DNA from: Rubrivivax sp.
GTDB taxonomy: Bacteria > Pseudomonadota > Gammaproteobacteria > Burkholderiales > Burkholderiaceae_C
NCBI GenBank assembly: GCA_022843905.1
Contig: JALHMT010000025.1
Span: 1 to 64,000 of the forward strand
Length of the DNA: 64,000 bases
Reading direction: 5' to 3'
Under the pieces are notes generated by a model that was not told the origin of the DNA, did not search any database, and was given only the letters and a program-made list of their open reading frames with translations. A program made the translations under genes and the position numbers. Below, piece after piece: positions 42,754 through 51,904 of this stretch. Each line of letters starts with the position of its first letter. The stretch's first letter is position 1.

Positions 42754-43756
42754 AGCAGTTCCTCTTGCGGAAGAGCATGAAGGCGAAGTCCTCGCCCAGA
42801 ACCGGGTACTCCTTGCCCGCACCCCAGAGCACGGTCGTGCGGCCGAATGGCTGGCAGCACTTGCCGTCGAGCTTGTCGGTCGACGGAATGGGGTAGGTGA
42901 GGTTGGTCTTGTAGGAGGACTTGTCCATGATCGGCTCGAAGTAGGGGCCGCAGAGCCCGCGCGAGCCGTGCCAGCCCCAGGCGATGAGTTCGCGGTGCAT
43001 CTTGGCGGTGAGGCGCTGGGCCAGCAGCGCAGCCGTACGAACGCCGCCCATGTGGTACTGGACGTGGCCGTCCATGGGGTAGAGGCCACCCTGACAGCCC
43101 GCGCACCAGAAGAGCGTGTTCAGGCCGAAGCCCACGGTGGCTGCGACGCAGTCGGCCGCGCAGGCGGCGATGGCGATCGGATTGGCGAACAGCACCGCGT
43201 CCGGATTGAGGATCAGCGTCAGCTCGTCGTCGTTCCACAGCGGATCGACCTCGGTCAGGTAGGCAAGGTCGAAGCTGCCGCGCTCCAGGCAGGGGAAGTC
43301 GGTCACGACCTCGAGCCAGTAGAGGACCGGGTTGGTGTAGAAGTGCGCTTGGTAGAAGGAGCCTCCATCACCGTCGCCTTCTGGGCGCGTGAACCTCGCG
43401 GCTTCCGGCGCGGCGATGCCGGGGTCCAGGTTGAGGCCGCCGAGTGACGGCAGGCAGAACGGCTTGCGGGTCGCTTCGACGTGGCGCGCCGGCTCCCAGA
43501 ACCCGATCGACAGGCCGATCGTCGGATTCACGCCGCAACTGCAGACCGGATTGCCAGGGTTGTCGCCGTTGTCCTCCTGTCCACCGAAGTTGGCGATCGT
43601 GGCGCTGCCGATGGTGATGGGCAGCAGGCACGACCAGCAGATGTCGGTCAGCGGATTGGGGAACTTGCCCGTGCAGGTCGCCATGCCTGCCGCGGTGGCC
43701 AGCGAGGACGCAGCCAGCAGGCACAGCGCCGCGAAGAGTCGGTGGACGATGTTCAT
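42740..43756 (-). CDS. traU: TraU, mating-pair formation protein
   Basis: The 338-residue exported protein has a signal peptide (about 1-22) followed by the TraU hallmark CTGKFPNPLTDICWSCLLPI (about residues 28-47), and many conserved Cys towards the C-terminus (MDKSSYKTNLTYPIP, RKRNCC). TraU is required for DNA transfer rather than for pilus growth. It starts within the end of traW (ATGA) and its last 14 bases overlap trbC, confirming one operon. Confidence 0.95.
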   Translation of the reverse strand: MNIVHRLFAALCLLAASSLATAAGMATCTGKFPNPLTDICWSCLLPITIGSATIANFGGQEDNGDNPGNPVCSCGVNPTIGLSIGFWEPARHVEATRKPFCLPSLGGLNLDPGIAAPEAARFTRPEGDGDGGSFYQAHFYTNPVLYWLEVVTDFPCLERGSFDLAYLTEVDPLWNDDELTLILNPDAVLFANPIAIAACAADCVAATVGFGLNTLFWCAGCQGGLYPMDGHVQYHMGGVRTAALLAQRLTAKMHRELIAWGWHGSRGLCGPYFEPIMDKSSYKTNLTYPIPSTDKLDGKCCQPFGRTTVLWGAGKEYPVLGEDFAFMLFRKRNCCVGY

Positions 43757-44382
43757 CGCACGGGCACCTCATCGATGCGAAGGCGTTGTCCCTCCTGCGA
43801 GACGATTGCCGGGACCGCCGCGATGCCGAACTTCCGCACGAGGGTTCCGTCCTGGTCGTAGAACACCGGCTTGTTCCAGCGCTTCATCAGGTCCAGGTAG
43901 CTGCCGCCCACGAGGATCGGCTTGACCTTGCCCTGGTAGTGCTCGATGAGCTCCCGCGCCCGTGCCACCTGGCCCGTGTCGCGTGCATCGAAGAACAGCA
44001 GGTGCTTGGAGAGCGAGACGACTTCGAGCGGGTTCTTGCGCGTTCCCGCCGGGAACAGGACTGCACCCGTGCTGTCCACGACGTTGGACTGCAGCGTGAA
44101 GCTCGGATCGAAGTAGAACGTGCGCGCGGCCTGGGCCCGGCGCAGTCCGTCCACCTGCCGCGGGTTGTTGACCGCATAGGCGGCACGATCCCGGGCTTCC
44201 TGCTCGTGGCGCTTCAACTCGCCGCTCGCCTCCTTGGCGCGCAGCCGAGCCATGATCACGTCGAGCAGGTTCTTCTCGGCCACCGGATAGGTCGGCCCGA
44301 TGGTCCCCAGGTTCGTTGCCTGCGCGCCCAGCGCCCAGCAGGTCGCTGCTGCGATGAGCCAGGGAGACAGGCGGGCGCGCAT
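43753..44382 (-). CDS. traW: TraW, pilus assembly protein
   Basis: The 209-residue exported protein has a signal peptide. TNLGTIGPTYPVAEKNLLDVI (about 23-43) and KHLLFFDARDTGQVA (about 126-140) place it in the TraW family, and the C-terminal YDQDGTLVRKFGIAAVPAIV matches too. TraW is a periplasmic partner of TraU and TrbC in pilus assembly. It begins 1 base after the stop of the 109-residue gene and overlaps traU by 4 bases. Confidence 0.95.
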   Translation of the reverse strand: MRARLSPWLIAAATCWALGAQATNLGTIGPTYPVAEKNLLDVIMARLRAKEASGELKRHEQEARDRAAYAVNNPRQVDGLRRAQAARTFYFDPSFTLQSNVVDSTGAVLFPAGTRKNPLEVVSLSKHLLFFDARDTGQVARARELIEHYQGKVKPILVGGSYLDLMKRWNKPVFYDQDGTLVRKFGIAAVPAIVSQEGQRLRIDEVPVR

Positions 44383-44383
44383 G

Positions 44384-44713
44384 TCACTTGCTCGGGCAGG
44401 CGATGGAGGCGCCCAGGCGCTGCAGGGCGGCGGTGTCGCGCTCGTGGGAAGCGCGGACCATGTTCATCAGGACCGGATCACCGTTGCCTTGCGCAAAGGC
44501 GCGGCGCAGCTCGATCGTGCGCAGCGCACGCCCGCAGCGGCTGCGAAATGCCGCCATGTAGGCCTCGGCGCCGTCGCGCGCGGGCGGCGCCACCTGGGCC
44601 AGCAAGGCGAGGTAGGTGTCGAGCGGCACGTCGTCCTGGAGGTCCAGGCGCTCGCCTTGGGCGGCCACCGAGCCAGCAAGGCACAACATCGACAGGATGA
44701 GTGTTCGCTGCAT
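44384..44713 (-). CDS. exported hypothetical protein in the tra operon
   Basis: The 109-residue protein has a signal peptide (LILSMLCLAGSVAAQ) and a helical body with CGRALRTIELRRAF and a C-terminal SIACPSK. Two Cys could form one disulfide. It is placed between the S26 peptidase gene and traW with almost no spacing. No family recognised; its position suggests a periplasmic accessory. Confidence 0.6.
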   Translation of the reverse strand: MQRTLILSMLCLAGSVAAQGERLDLQDDVPLDTYLALLAQVAPPARDGAEAYMAAFRSRCGRALRTIELRRAFAQGNGDPVLMNMVRASHERDTAALQRLGASIACPSK

Positions 44714-44720
44714 GCGGCCC

Positions 44721-45287
44721 TCACAGCAGTGGGATGACGCGCGACTTGACGTCCTGCACGCGCACGAGCCCGCTCAGGCTGTAGCGGGAGTCGAAGCTGT
44801 CCGGGCTGGTCCCCTGCACGTACAGGTGGCCGGCAGGGATGACCGTCGGGTCGATGGGCTCGAGGGGGCGACGGTCAAAGGTGTGGGTCTTGGCCAGGCC
44901 CACCGGCTCGCCGTTGACGAACACCTCGCGTCCCCGCACCGTCACGACATCACCGGCAACGCCCGCGACGCGCTTGAACAGCGCCTGGTGGCGCAACCCG
45001 GGATAGGCTTGCAGGCCAGCTGGCCCCTCGAATGCGTAGACCACCAGGTCACCACGGACGATCGCGCCCGATCGGTAGTCGACGAACGCGACCTTGTAGG
45101 GCAGGCTGGGTGTCCAGTTGAACAGCAGCGGCAGGACCGGGACGTGGTGGGCGAAGAGGCGGATCAGCGCGAGCACCCAGACGCCGGCGACGAGCACGAG
45201 CACCACCCGGTGCCGCCGCAGGTCGTGCAGCATCAGACGGCTGCCATGCAGCAGCCAGGGGCCCAGACCAACACGTTGGCTCGTCAT
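44721..45287 (-). CDS. TraF-like S26 signal peptidase of the conjugation system
   Basis: The 188-residue protein has a membrane segment (about 27-46). A serine protease core follows with Ser61 (WTPSLPYK), Lys105 (LFKRVAGVAGD) and SFDSR near the C-terminus, the order of S26 conjugative peptidases (TrsF/TraF) that process pilin or other precursors. The ATG at 45287 is chosen as the protein then begins immediately before the predicted membrane anchor. It follows trbI by 8 bases. Confidence 0.9.
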   Translation of the reverse strand: MTSQRVGLGPWLLHGSRLMLHDLRRHRVVLVLVAGVWVLALIRLFAHHVPVLPLLFNWTPSLPYKVAFVDYRSGAIVRGDLVVYAFEGPAGLQAYPGLRHQALFKRVAGVAGDVVTVRGREVFVNGEPVGLAKTHTFDRRPLEPIDPTVIPAGHLYVQGTSPDSFDSRYSLSGLVRVQDVKSRVIPLL

Positions 45288-45295
45288 GGCGGCGG

Positions 45296-45655
45296 CTACG
45301 ACTTGGCGCCGACCTTCGCCTTGAGGGCGGCGGTGAGGTCGATGGCGTTGGACCAGCCCCCTGCCACGGCGGACTTGACCACCACCAGGCAGCGGCACTC
45401 GACGGGGATCTCGCGCAGCGCACGGTCGAGGCGATCGCCGAAGGCCTGCGCCTGCGCGAGGGCGCGCTGGCGATCGTCGTCGGTCCTGCTGGCGCTGAGC
45501 AGTGCAGCGAACTCGGACTCCTTGGCGCGGTAGACCTCGGCGATGTCGACGATGCCGATGACCTGAGCCGGCTTCACGACCAGCCGGTCATAGGCGAGCA
45601 GCGCCCCGGCGGTCACGAACACCGAGATCAGCGCATGGGTGGCGACCGAGCTCAT
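45296..45655 (-). CDS. trbI: TrbI, F-type conjugation protein
   Basis: The 119-residue protein has an N-terminal membrane segment (about 5-22) followed by QVIGIVDIAEVYRAKESEF, a characteristic TrbI segment, and a helical C-terminal region. TrbI is a small inner membrane protein that affects pilus outgrowth. The ATG overlaps the traC stop (ATGA). A longer overlapping frame continues upstream but is a shadow of traC. Confidence 0.8.
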   Translation of the reverse strand: MSSVATHALISVFVTAGALLAYDRLVVKPAQVIGIVDIAEVYRAKESEFAALLSASRTDDDRQRALAQAQAFGDRLDRALREIPVECRCLVVVKSAVAGGWSNAIDLTAALKAKVGAKS

Positions 45656-48228
45656 ACCGCATACCCCCGGCGGCGGAGCAGCTCGGTGATGGCGTCGTCG
45701 ATGGACAGACCCTGTCGCAGGAGCGCATCCAGCGGGGCGTTGTCGTCCAGCTTGTTGCTGAAGAGCAGGTGCGAGAAGGGGTCGAGGATGATGCGAGCGA
45801 CACCCTCGCCGATGGGCGAGGTGATGTAGCACTCGGAGAACACGCCCGGCTCCATGCGCAGCGAGTTCAGCAGCCGCTTCTTCGGTTCGTCCATCGAGAA
45901 GCGGCCCGTGCGCGCGAGCAGTTCGATCGACTCGGGCTTCTGGCGCAGCAGGAAGGTCCAGTCCGAGCACTTCAGTGCGGACTCCATCTGTGCCGAGGTG
46001 AAGTAGTCGTCGCCGTTCTGGGTCGCCGTCACGAGGCTGCCACCGTACTTGCGGGCGCGCCGCGCCGCCTCGTCGATCGCCGCGGCCATCACCACGTCGT
46101 TCTCGCTCGAGTCGCCCAGCTGCTGCTTGAGCTCGTCGATGAACCAGACCTTCTTGCGGTTGCGCGTCAGGTACATCTCGCGGGTGATCGCGTGGAACAG
46201 GATGATGTTGACCACCGCCTGCAGGTCGGGCTTGCGCTTGAGCTCCTCGCTCTCGATGACCACGAAGTCGTTGGAGAAGTCGATCGTGTTGCGGCCGCTG
46301 AAGAAGCGCGCGTACTGGCCGCCCTTGGCGTAGGGGTTGAGCATCACGGCCAGGTCGCGCACGCGCTGGTCCTCCTTGATGCCAAGCTCCTCGATCGTCC
46401 CGGGGACGAAGGCGTCGCGCAGGATCGTCATGTCCAGGTCCTGGCCGTACCTGGCCCAGAGCTTGAGCAACATCGCCGAGATCGCCTTCATCTGGACCTC
46501 GTCGAGCTGCTTCATCGAGGCCATCTTGGCGATGGCCGGCAGCAGCATGTCGATGTCCTCGTTGATGTCGGTGACCAGCGGAAACGGGTTCAGCGAGATC
46601 TCGACGTCGGGTCGGAACTCGATGAAGGTGCCCTCCGCCTTGCGGCAGAGCTTCTCGAACGAGCGCCCCAGGTCCTGCATCCAGATCTTGGCGCCGATGG
46701 CCCGGTAGGACCAGGCCAGCTCGTTGAGCAGGACCGATTTGCCCGAGCCCGGCGAGCCGATGACGGCGGCGTTGTAGTTGCCGTCGTTGTCGTAGAGGTC
46801 GAGCGTGAGCAACTGGCCGCGGCGGCCGGCAAACATCAGGGTCGGCGTCTTGCTGCCCCGCCACTCGGCCAGGACCGGTGCGAGGTGGATGGCGTTGGCC
46901 ATCGTTTTGCGGGTGACCCGCTTCATCTTGCGCAGGTCGCCGTGGAAGGCCGGCGACAGCGTCATCGGCAGGCTGGCCAGCAGCGCCTGACGATGCTTGT
47001 AGACGTCGGCGTTGAGTTCGAAGCCGCGCGCGCGCCAGATGGACTTGGCCGTCTCCTGCGTCTGCGCGACCTTGGATGGGTGGCAGAACAGGCCGAGCTG
47101 GTGGTACATGCTCACCAGCGCGCCGCCGGTGTCGATCGCGTCCGCGGCGGCCGACCAGTCGCGCGCTTTCTTGGCGACGTCGGGCATGACCACGGCCATC
47201 TTGCTGCCCGCGTTCTGCGTGGCCCGCACGTGGTTGGCCGTGACCACGGTCTTGGTCGAGTTGGGGTCCAGGATGTAGACGCCCATCGTCAGCAGGAAGG
47301 GCGAGCTGTACTGCAGGGCCGGTTGCATCAGGTCGCCGACCAGGGCACCCATCTGCCACAGGCCGAAGCGCTCGGGGAAGGACTTGATGGAGAAGAAGCG
47401 CACGTCCAGGCCTTCGCCCGCGCCTTCCTTCCACAGGTGAAGGCCGTTGGAGCGCGCATCCTGGATCGTGTCGTGGTCGACGATCTGGTCGCGCAGTTCA
47501 CGCCCGTCGTCGTAGTGCAGGTCGGGCGCGGTGGCCGCGTCGATGCGATCCGGGTTCACGAACAGCGAACACCAGTTGATCAGGTCGGCCGCGTCGCAGA
47601 CGCGATTGGGCAACGACGCCGAGCGCAGCGTGGTCGCCATGCCATCGCGAAGTCCGACGATGCGCTCGCGGTCGGACAGGTTGGCGGGATCGGCTTTGAC
47701 CGAGACGCTGACCATCAGTCGGAAGTCTCGGATCGTGTAGTGGAAGCCCTGGGTCAGGCTGTGGTGTGCGCCGTGGGACAGGTGCGCGTAGCGGCGCCGA
47801 GCCAGCTTGCGGTAGAGGTTGTCGTTGCGCGCCGGCCGGCCGAACGTCTGGGCCTTCTGGATCTGGTCGCGGTCTTCCATGCGTAGGTTGGCGTACCGGC
47901 GCAGTGGTGGGCAGACGTGGGGCGAGGCGAAGAGGTGGAACTGGATGCCCGTGTCGGGTGGGCAGTTCGAGTAGAGCGACACCAGCACGTCGACCATGCG
48001 GTCATCGGCGCCACTCTGCGGCATCACCTCCAGGAGGAAGCCCATGCCGTCCTTGTTGACGAACAGTTGCTCCTCGTCGAGGTAGGAGATGTAGGGCAGC
48101 CAGCTGGCGAACTGGTCGGCGGGCGATTCGTCCTTGTGCCCGAACGAGAACAGGCCAGGGCCGGACTTGTCGCTGGACCCCGCCGGCGACGCGTCGCCGA
48201 ACAGGTTGAGGCGTAGGGACTCGAGCAT
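45652..48228 (-). CDS. traC: TraC, VirB4-type ATPase of pilus assembly
   Basis: The 858-residue cytoplasmic ATPase has the Walker A motif GSPGSGKS (about residues 491-498) and a Walker B-containing VWFIDELKQQ segment, with arginine-rich sensor regions after it. The N-terminal half (about 30-250) is the F-type VirB4 domain. TraC powers pilus biogenesis. It starts 17 bases after traV and overlaps trbI by 4 bases. The length fits F-type TraC (about 800-900). Confidence 0.95.
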   Translation of the reverse strand: MLESLRLNLFGDASPAGSSDKSGPGLFSFGHKDESPADQFASWLPYISYLDEEQLFVNKDGMGFLLEVMPQSGADDRMVDVLVSLYSNCPPDTGIQFHLFASPHVCPPLRRYANLRMEDRDQIQKAQTFGRPARNDNLYRKLARRRYAHLSHGAHHSLTQGFHYTIRDFRLMVSVSVKADPANLSDRERIVGLRDGMATTLRSASLPNRVCDAADLINWCSLFVNPDRIDAATAPDLHYDDGRELRDQIVDHDTIQDARSNGLHLWKEGAGEGLDVRFFSIKSFPERFGLWQMGALVGDLMQPALQYSSPFLLTMGVYILDPNSTKTVVTANHVRATQNAGSKMAVVMPDVAKKARDWSAAADAIDTGGALVSMYHQLGLFCHPSKVAQTQETAKSIWRARGFELNADVYKHRQALLASLPMTLSPAFHGDLRKMKRVTRKTMANAIHLAPVLAEWRGSKTPTLMFAGRRGQLLTLDLYDNDGNYNAAVIGSPGSGKSVLLNELAWSYRAIGAKIWMQDLGRSFEKLCRKAEGTFIEFRPDVEISLNPFPLVTDINEDIDMLLPAIAKMASMKQLDEVQMKAISAMLLKLWARYGQDLDMTILRDAFVPGTIEELGIKEDQRVRDLAVMLNPYAKGGQYARFFSGRNTIDFSNDFVVIESEELKRKPDLQAVVNIILFHAITREMYLTRNRKKVWFIDELKQQLGDSSENDVVMAAAIDEAARRARKYGGSLVTATQNGDDYFTSAQMESALKCSDWTFLLRQKPESIELLARTGRFSMDEPKKRLLNSLRMEPGVFSECYITSPIGEGVARIILDPFSHLLFSNKLDDNAPLDALLRQGLSIDDAITELLRRRGYAV

Positions 48229-48245
48229 GGAGGGGCCCTCTCAGG

Positions 48246-48872
48246 TCATTGGTCGGCGGCGGGCACGCGGTTCTGCAGCGCGCGCAGGGCTTGCGTGAGC
48301 GAGGGCGCGTCTTCGGTCGGCGTGGTGGACGGGCCGTTGGGGCCAGCCGCCGCACCGGCCGACTTGGTGGCGGCCGGCGGCCGCGGCGCGCGGATCGGTA
48401 CGAAGGGTTCGCGCTGCTGGCGCTGCACGTGGTCGACCAGCCAGCGGCCGTTGTCGACCTGGACGTAGACGAGGCTCTCGCCGACGAGATCGCGATCGGC
48501 ATCCTCCCAGGCCTTGATCCAGAGTCGGAGAACACGCGGCGCGGCACGCAGCGGCGCGGCCACGTAGGCGGCGCCTTCGTCGCCCGCGGCCGGGCGCGTG
48601 GAGGCGTTGAGCATCGTCGGCGCGGCACGCGGCGCGCTGCCGGCGGGTGCGGCCTGGGGAGACGTGTCCACGGGAGGCGCGGCGGAGCGGCGCTGCGCCG
48701 GCAGGTTGTTCTGCAGCGCGTTGTAGTAGGTGCCGGACACCGAGTCGCACCGGACGCCCTCGGGGGCCTTGCACGCGTACTTGGACTCGCCGTCCAGGCC
48801 GGTGATCGCGCAGCCCGGGAGCACGGCCGCGAGGACGATCACGCCGCCGACCACGATGAGGAACCTGCTCAT
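48246..48872 (-). CDS. traV: TraV, outer-membrane lipoprotein of the secretion channel
   Basis: The 208-residue lipoprotein has a lipobox Cys at residue 21 (VLPGC), followed by SKYACKAPEGVRCDSVSGTYYNA, the conserved disulfide-bonded TraV signature. The C-terminal part is Pro/Ala-rich. TraV (VirB7-like) anchors TraK to the outer membrane. The ATG overlaps the DsbC-like stop (ATGA), with GGAG upstream. Confidence 0.9.
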   Translation of the reverse strand: MSRFLIVVGGVIVLAAVLPGCAITGLDGESKYACKAPEGVRCDSVSGTYYNALQNNLPAQRRSAAPPVDTSPQAAPAGSAPRAAPTMLNASTRPAAGDEGAAYVAAPLRAAPRVLRLWIKAWEDADRDLVGESLVYVQVDNGRWLVDHVQRQQREPFVPIRAPRPPAATKSAGAAAGPNGPSTTPTEDAPSLTQALRALQNRVPAADQ

Positions 48873-49681
48873 GGCGCCTTCTCCTGGGTGATGGCCTTGG
48901 AGGTCGCGACGGGTGAGCCAGCGGCAGCCGCTGCGGCGATGCGGCGTTCGACCTCGGTCCCGGGGACGTAGCCGGTGGTACGCGTGCCATCGGCGTAGAA
49001 CATCGTGGGCGTGCCGTTGACCCCGAGCTGTCGCGCCAGTTGGAGGTTGCGGTCGAGCGCAGTCGGGCAGTCGGCTTGGCTGTTCAGGCCGCTGGTGTCG
49101 GCGCTCAGCATCACGGCTTGCCAGCTCTTCGCTGGATCGGTGGAGCAGAGGATCGCCTGCGGCAGTTGCCGGCCCTGGAAGGGCAGCAGGAACGTGTAGA
49201 CCGTGACGTCCTGGAGCTTGGCCAGCTCCGGCTCGAGCCGCCGGCAGAACGAGCAGGAGGGGTCGCTGAAGGCGTAGAGCGTGCGCGCGCCGCTGCCGTG
49301 CACGACCTTCAGGGCGTCCTGCAGCGGCAGCTTCGCGATGTCGATCGGCCGGTCGGTGCTGTCGGCCGTATCGACGGCCTGGCGGGCGGCCTGTGCCCGC
49401 GCGAGTTTCGGTCCGGTGATGTCGGTGGCGGTCTTCGCGTCGAGCAGTCGACCCATGATGAAGTACCGAGGGCTCTTGGGCGACACGAAGGCCACGTTCG
49501 GCCCCATCCACACCTCGTAGATCCCGGGGACCTCGCTGGCCGCGACCGACGTGAAGGTGGTCGCCGGGTACGCGCGCTTGAGGGTGGCGAGCAGCCGGGC
49601 TTCGTCGGCCGACGGGCCGGCCACGGCGGACTGCACGGCCAGCGCCAGGATGGCGCCGGCCAGGAGGCGTTCATTCTTCAT
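48869..49681 (-). CDS. DsbC-like thiol-disulfide isomerase
   Basis: The 270-residue protein has a signal peptide, a dimerisation-like N-terminal domain (about 28-110) and a thioredoxin domain with CSFC at 143-146 and the cis-Pro region VNGTPTMFYADGT. It resembles the DsbC of SXT-type transfer regions. It probably isomerises disulfides in TraV, TraN and TraU. It overlaps the 3' end of traB by 11 bases. Confidence 0.9.
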   Translation of the reverse strand: MKNERLLAGAILALAVQSAVAGPSADEARLLATLKRAYPATTFTSVAASEVPGIYEVWMGPNVAFVSPKSPRYFIMGRLLDAKTATDITGPKLARAQAARQAVDTADSTDRPIDIAKLPLQDALKVVHGSGARTLYAFSDPSCSFCRRLEPELAKLQDVTVYTFLLPFQGRQLPQAILCSTDPAKSWQAVMLSADTSGLNSQADCPTALDRNLQLARQLGVNGTPTMFYADGTRTTGYVPGTEVERRIAAAAAAGSPVATSKAITQEKAP

Positions 49682-51071
49682 CGGTGGTCACCTTCAGGTA
49701 GCGCTCGGAGGGGTCCGTGCGGCCAGGCAGCGAGGTGGGGGCGTTGGACGCCGTGCTTGCCTCAGAGCCCTCGATGCGCACGCCCTTGGTCAGGACGACA
49801 TCGATCTCCCGGCCGGCATCGACTTCGATGATCGGAAAGGTCTGTTCGGCCAGCTTGATGTAGTACTGCGCCAACCGGTCCAGGGCCTTGCCGACACCCG
49901 AGCCGATGCCGGCGCGGTAGGCGTCGCCGCCCGAGGCCGTCGCGACCGACCCCAGCGGCGAGGTGCTGTAGGTCGTGTTGGCCTGCGAGAAACCCTGGCC
50001 GATCCCGCTGACCACGCCGGCGAGCAGCGCGTTGGCCAGCATCTGGCCCTGTTTGGTGACCAGGCGGCCGCGCATGCCGACCTTGCCGTCCTCGCCGAAG
50101 ACAGAGCCCTGGATCTTGACTTCCAGCGGATCGCCGTTGGGACGAACGCAGGACAGGAGTTCGGTGCGCAGGTAGGCGCGCTCCGAGCTGATGTCGCCGT
50201 AGCCCGCGGCGATGACGAAGCACTCGCGGTACTCGGCTCTGTAGCGGTTGGGCAGGACCGAGTTGTCCGACAGCCGGATCAGCACCGGGTGCGGATTGCT
50301 CTGGGCCTGTCCGCCGGTGGGAGCGTCCAGGCCGCCGAGAAGTTGGCCCTTGGTGAAGCTGATGGGCAGGAAGCTGTCGAGTGTCTCGCGCTTCTTGCCG
50401 CCGCCCTCGGCCGGGTCGCTGGCGCGCACTGGCGCGGCCAGCGTGACCCGCGTGAGCTGAGGCTGCGCCGGCGCCGCCGCGACGTCGATGCCACTGGGGG
50501 ACGCGCTGTTGGGCAGGCCAGGCGGCATCGCGCCGCGCTGGTAAGCCACGGGCGGCGGCGGCGCGGGCGGCAAGGCGGCCGGTGCGCGAGGCAGCGTCGA
50601 CTCGGGCGGATTGGCAAGGGGCGGATTGACGGGGCCAGCCGCCATCCCGGGCGCAGAAGCCGCGCGTGCCGCATCCAGGGGACGCGACTTGAGCCGCTCC
50701 TCCATCTCCGCGAGACGCCGAAGCAGTTCCTGCTGCTTGTCGTTGAGGTCGCGGTTGACCCTGCGCTGCTCGTCGCGTTCGGCCTTGTAGCTCTCGAGTT
50801 CCTTGCCGGCCTTGCCGATCCAGACCTCGGAGTCCTTCACCTGCGAACCCGGCGCCATCAGATCGACGTTGGTCGGTCGCACGTCGCTCTTGGCCGCAGC
50901 GGCCGCGGCGCGCTGAGCGCTGTCGCCCGAGCCTGCGGAGAACACCGCCCACAGCAGGCCCACCCCGCAACCGGAGATCAGGGCGGCCATCGTCCATTGG
51001 CGCGCCCGCGGCGACATGCGCTCGGCAACGCCCGCCCAGCGCTCGCGAAGGTTGTCGGCGAAGCTGGGCAT
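49671..51071 (-). CDS. traB: TraB, VirB10-like channel protein
   Basis: The 466-residue protein has an N-terminal membrane anchor (about residues 27-46), a coiled-coil and Pro-rich region (about 95-180) and a C-terminal VirB10-like beta-barrel domain (about 230-440). TraB spans from the inner to the outer membrane and links to TraK. A strong AGGGGAG precedes the ATG. It starts 2 bases after the traK stop. Confidence 0.9.
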   Translation of the reverse strand: MPSFADNLRERWAGVAERMSPRARQWTMAALISGCGVGLLWAVFSAGSGDSAQRAAAAAAKSDVRPTNVDLMAPGSQVKDSEVWIGKAGKELESYKAERDEQRRVNRDLNDKQQELLRRLAEMEERLKSRPLDAARAASAPGMAAGPVNPPLANPPESTLPRAPAALPPAPPPPVAYQRGAMPPGLPNSASPSGIDVAAAPAQPQLTRVTLAAPVRASDPAEGGGKKRETLDSFLPISFTKGQLLGGLDAPTGGQAQSNPHPVLIRLSDNSVLPNRYRAEYRECFVIAAGYGDISSERAYLRTELLSCVRPNGDPLEVKIQGSVFGEDGKVGMRGRLVTKQGQMLANALLAGVVSGIGQGFSQANTTYSTSPLGSVATASGGDAYRAGIGSGVGKALDRLAQYYIKLAEQTFPIIEVDAGREIDVVLTKGVRIEGSEASTASNAPTSLPGRTDPSERYLKVTTDEE

Positions 51072-51073
51072 GG

Positions 51074-51904
51074 TCAGCTCCCCTGGCGGATGACGTAGAC
51101 GGACGTGCTCTCACCGGGGCGCAGGTTGTGGTTCTCGATCGAGACGGCCAGCACGCCGCCGCGCTCGCGATCGAACTCCTGCTCGGCGAGGACCATGTCC
51201 TGGGTCGAAACGTTGGTGAGCACGTAGCGCTCGCCGACCAGGCCGCGTCCCTCGTACAGGCGCACCAGGGCGAACTTCGCTTCCTGCCAGAGCTGGATCG
51301 GGCGGTTCACCTCGTCGACCCGGATGTCCGTCGGTGGCCGGTCCGCGGCCATGGCCACCAACATGCCCTTCAAGGCGCGCACGTGCTGCGGCGTGCGGGC
51401 GGAAGCCGTTGTGCCGCCGGGCTCAGCGCGGGACAGTCGGGCTGTCTTGTCGCGGATGACGATCGTGTCGGCCGGCGTGTCGGACCGCCGCAGCAACAGC
51501 GTGTAGGTCGCGTGCTGCGTCGACACGAAGAGGTTGACCGGCTTGCCCGGGCCGCCCACCGGGCGCACGTAGATCTCGCCCTTGTCGACGTCGCACTCGA
51601 GAACGATCTCGCCCGCGGGATTCACCATGCCCGTGGCAGGCGCCGGCGACGCACCGGGTTGCGGCGGCACGGCGGACGTGATCGCGGCGCCGCAGTTGGA
51701 AGAGTAGATGTTGCCGAAGACGTTCGTGATCGGCGCGCCGTCGACGCGGATGCGGGTGGCCTCCTTGATCGACAGGACGGCATCGACGGAGACCCCGTCG
51801 CTGCCCTCGACGACCTGCAGCGCGAGCGCGGGCGACGCGCTAGCGAGCAGGAGCGCCGTTGGGATCAGCAGCGCCGACGCGAACTTGCTGGCCAGCTTGC
51901 GCAT
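51074..51904 (-). CDS. traK: TraK, VirB9-like outer membrane channel protein
   Basis: The 276-residue protein has a signal peptide (about 1-28), then LQVVEGSDGVSVDAVLS, the usual start of TraK, and a beta-rich C-terminal domain. It is the secretin-like component between TraB and TraV. AAGGAG lies before the ATG at 51904. The gene starts inside traE: its start overlaps the last 65 bases of traE, an unusually long overlap for this operon. Confidence 0.9.
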   Translation of the reverse strand: MRKLASKFASALLIPTALLLASASPALALQVVEGSDGVSVDAVLSIKEATRIRVDGAPITNVFGNIYSSNCGAAITSAVPPQPGASPAPATGMVNPAGEIVLECDVDKGEIYVRPVGGPGKPVNLFVSTQHATYTLLLRRSDTPADTIVIRDKTARLSRAEPGGTTASARTPQHVRALKGMLVAMAADRPPTDIRVDEVNRPIQLWQEAKFALVRLYEGRGLVGERYVLTNVSTQDMVLAEQEFDRERGGVLAVSIENHNLRPGESTSVYVIRQGS

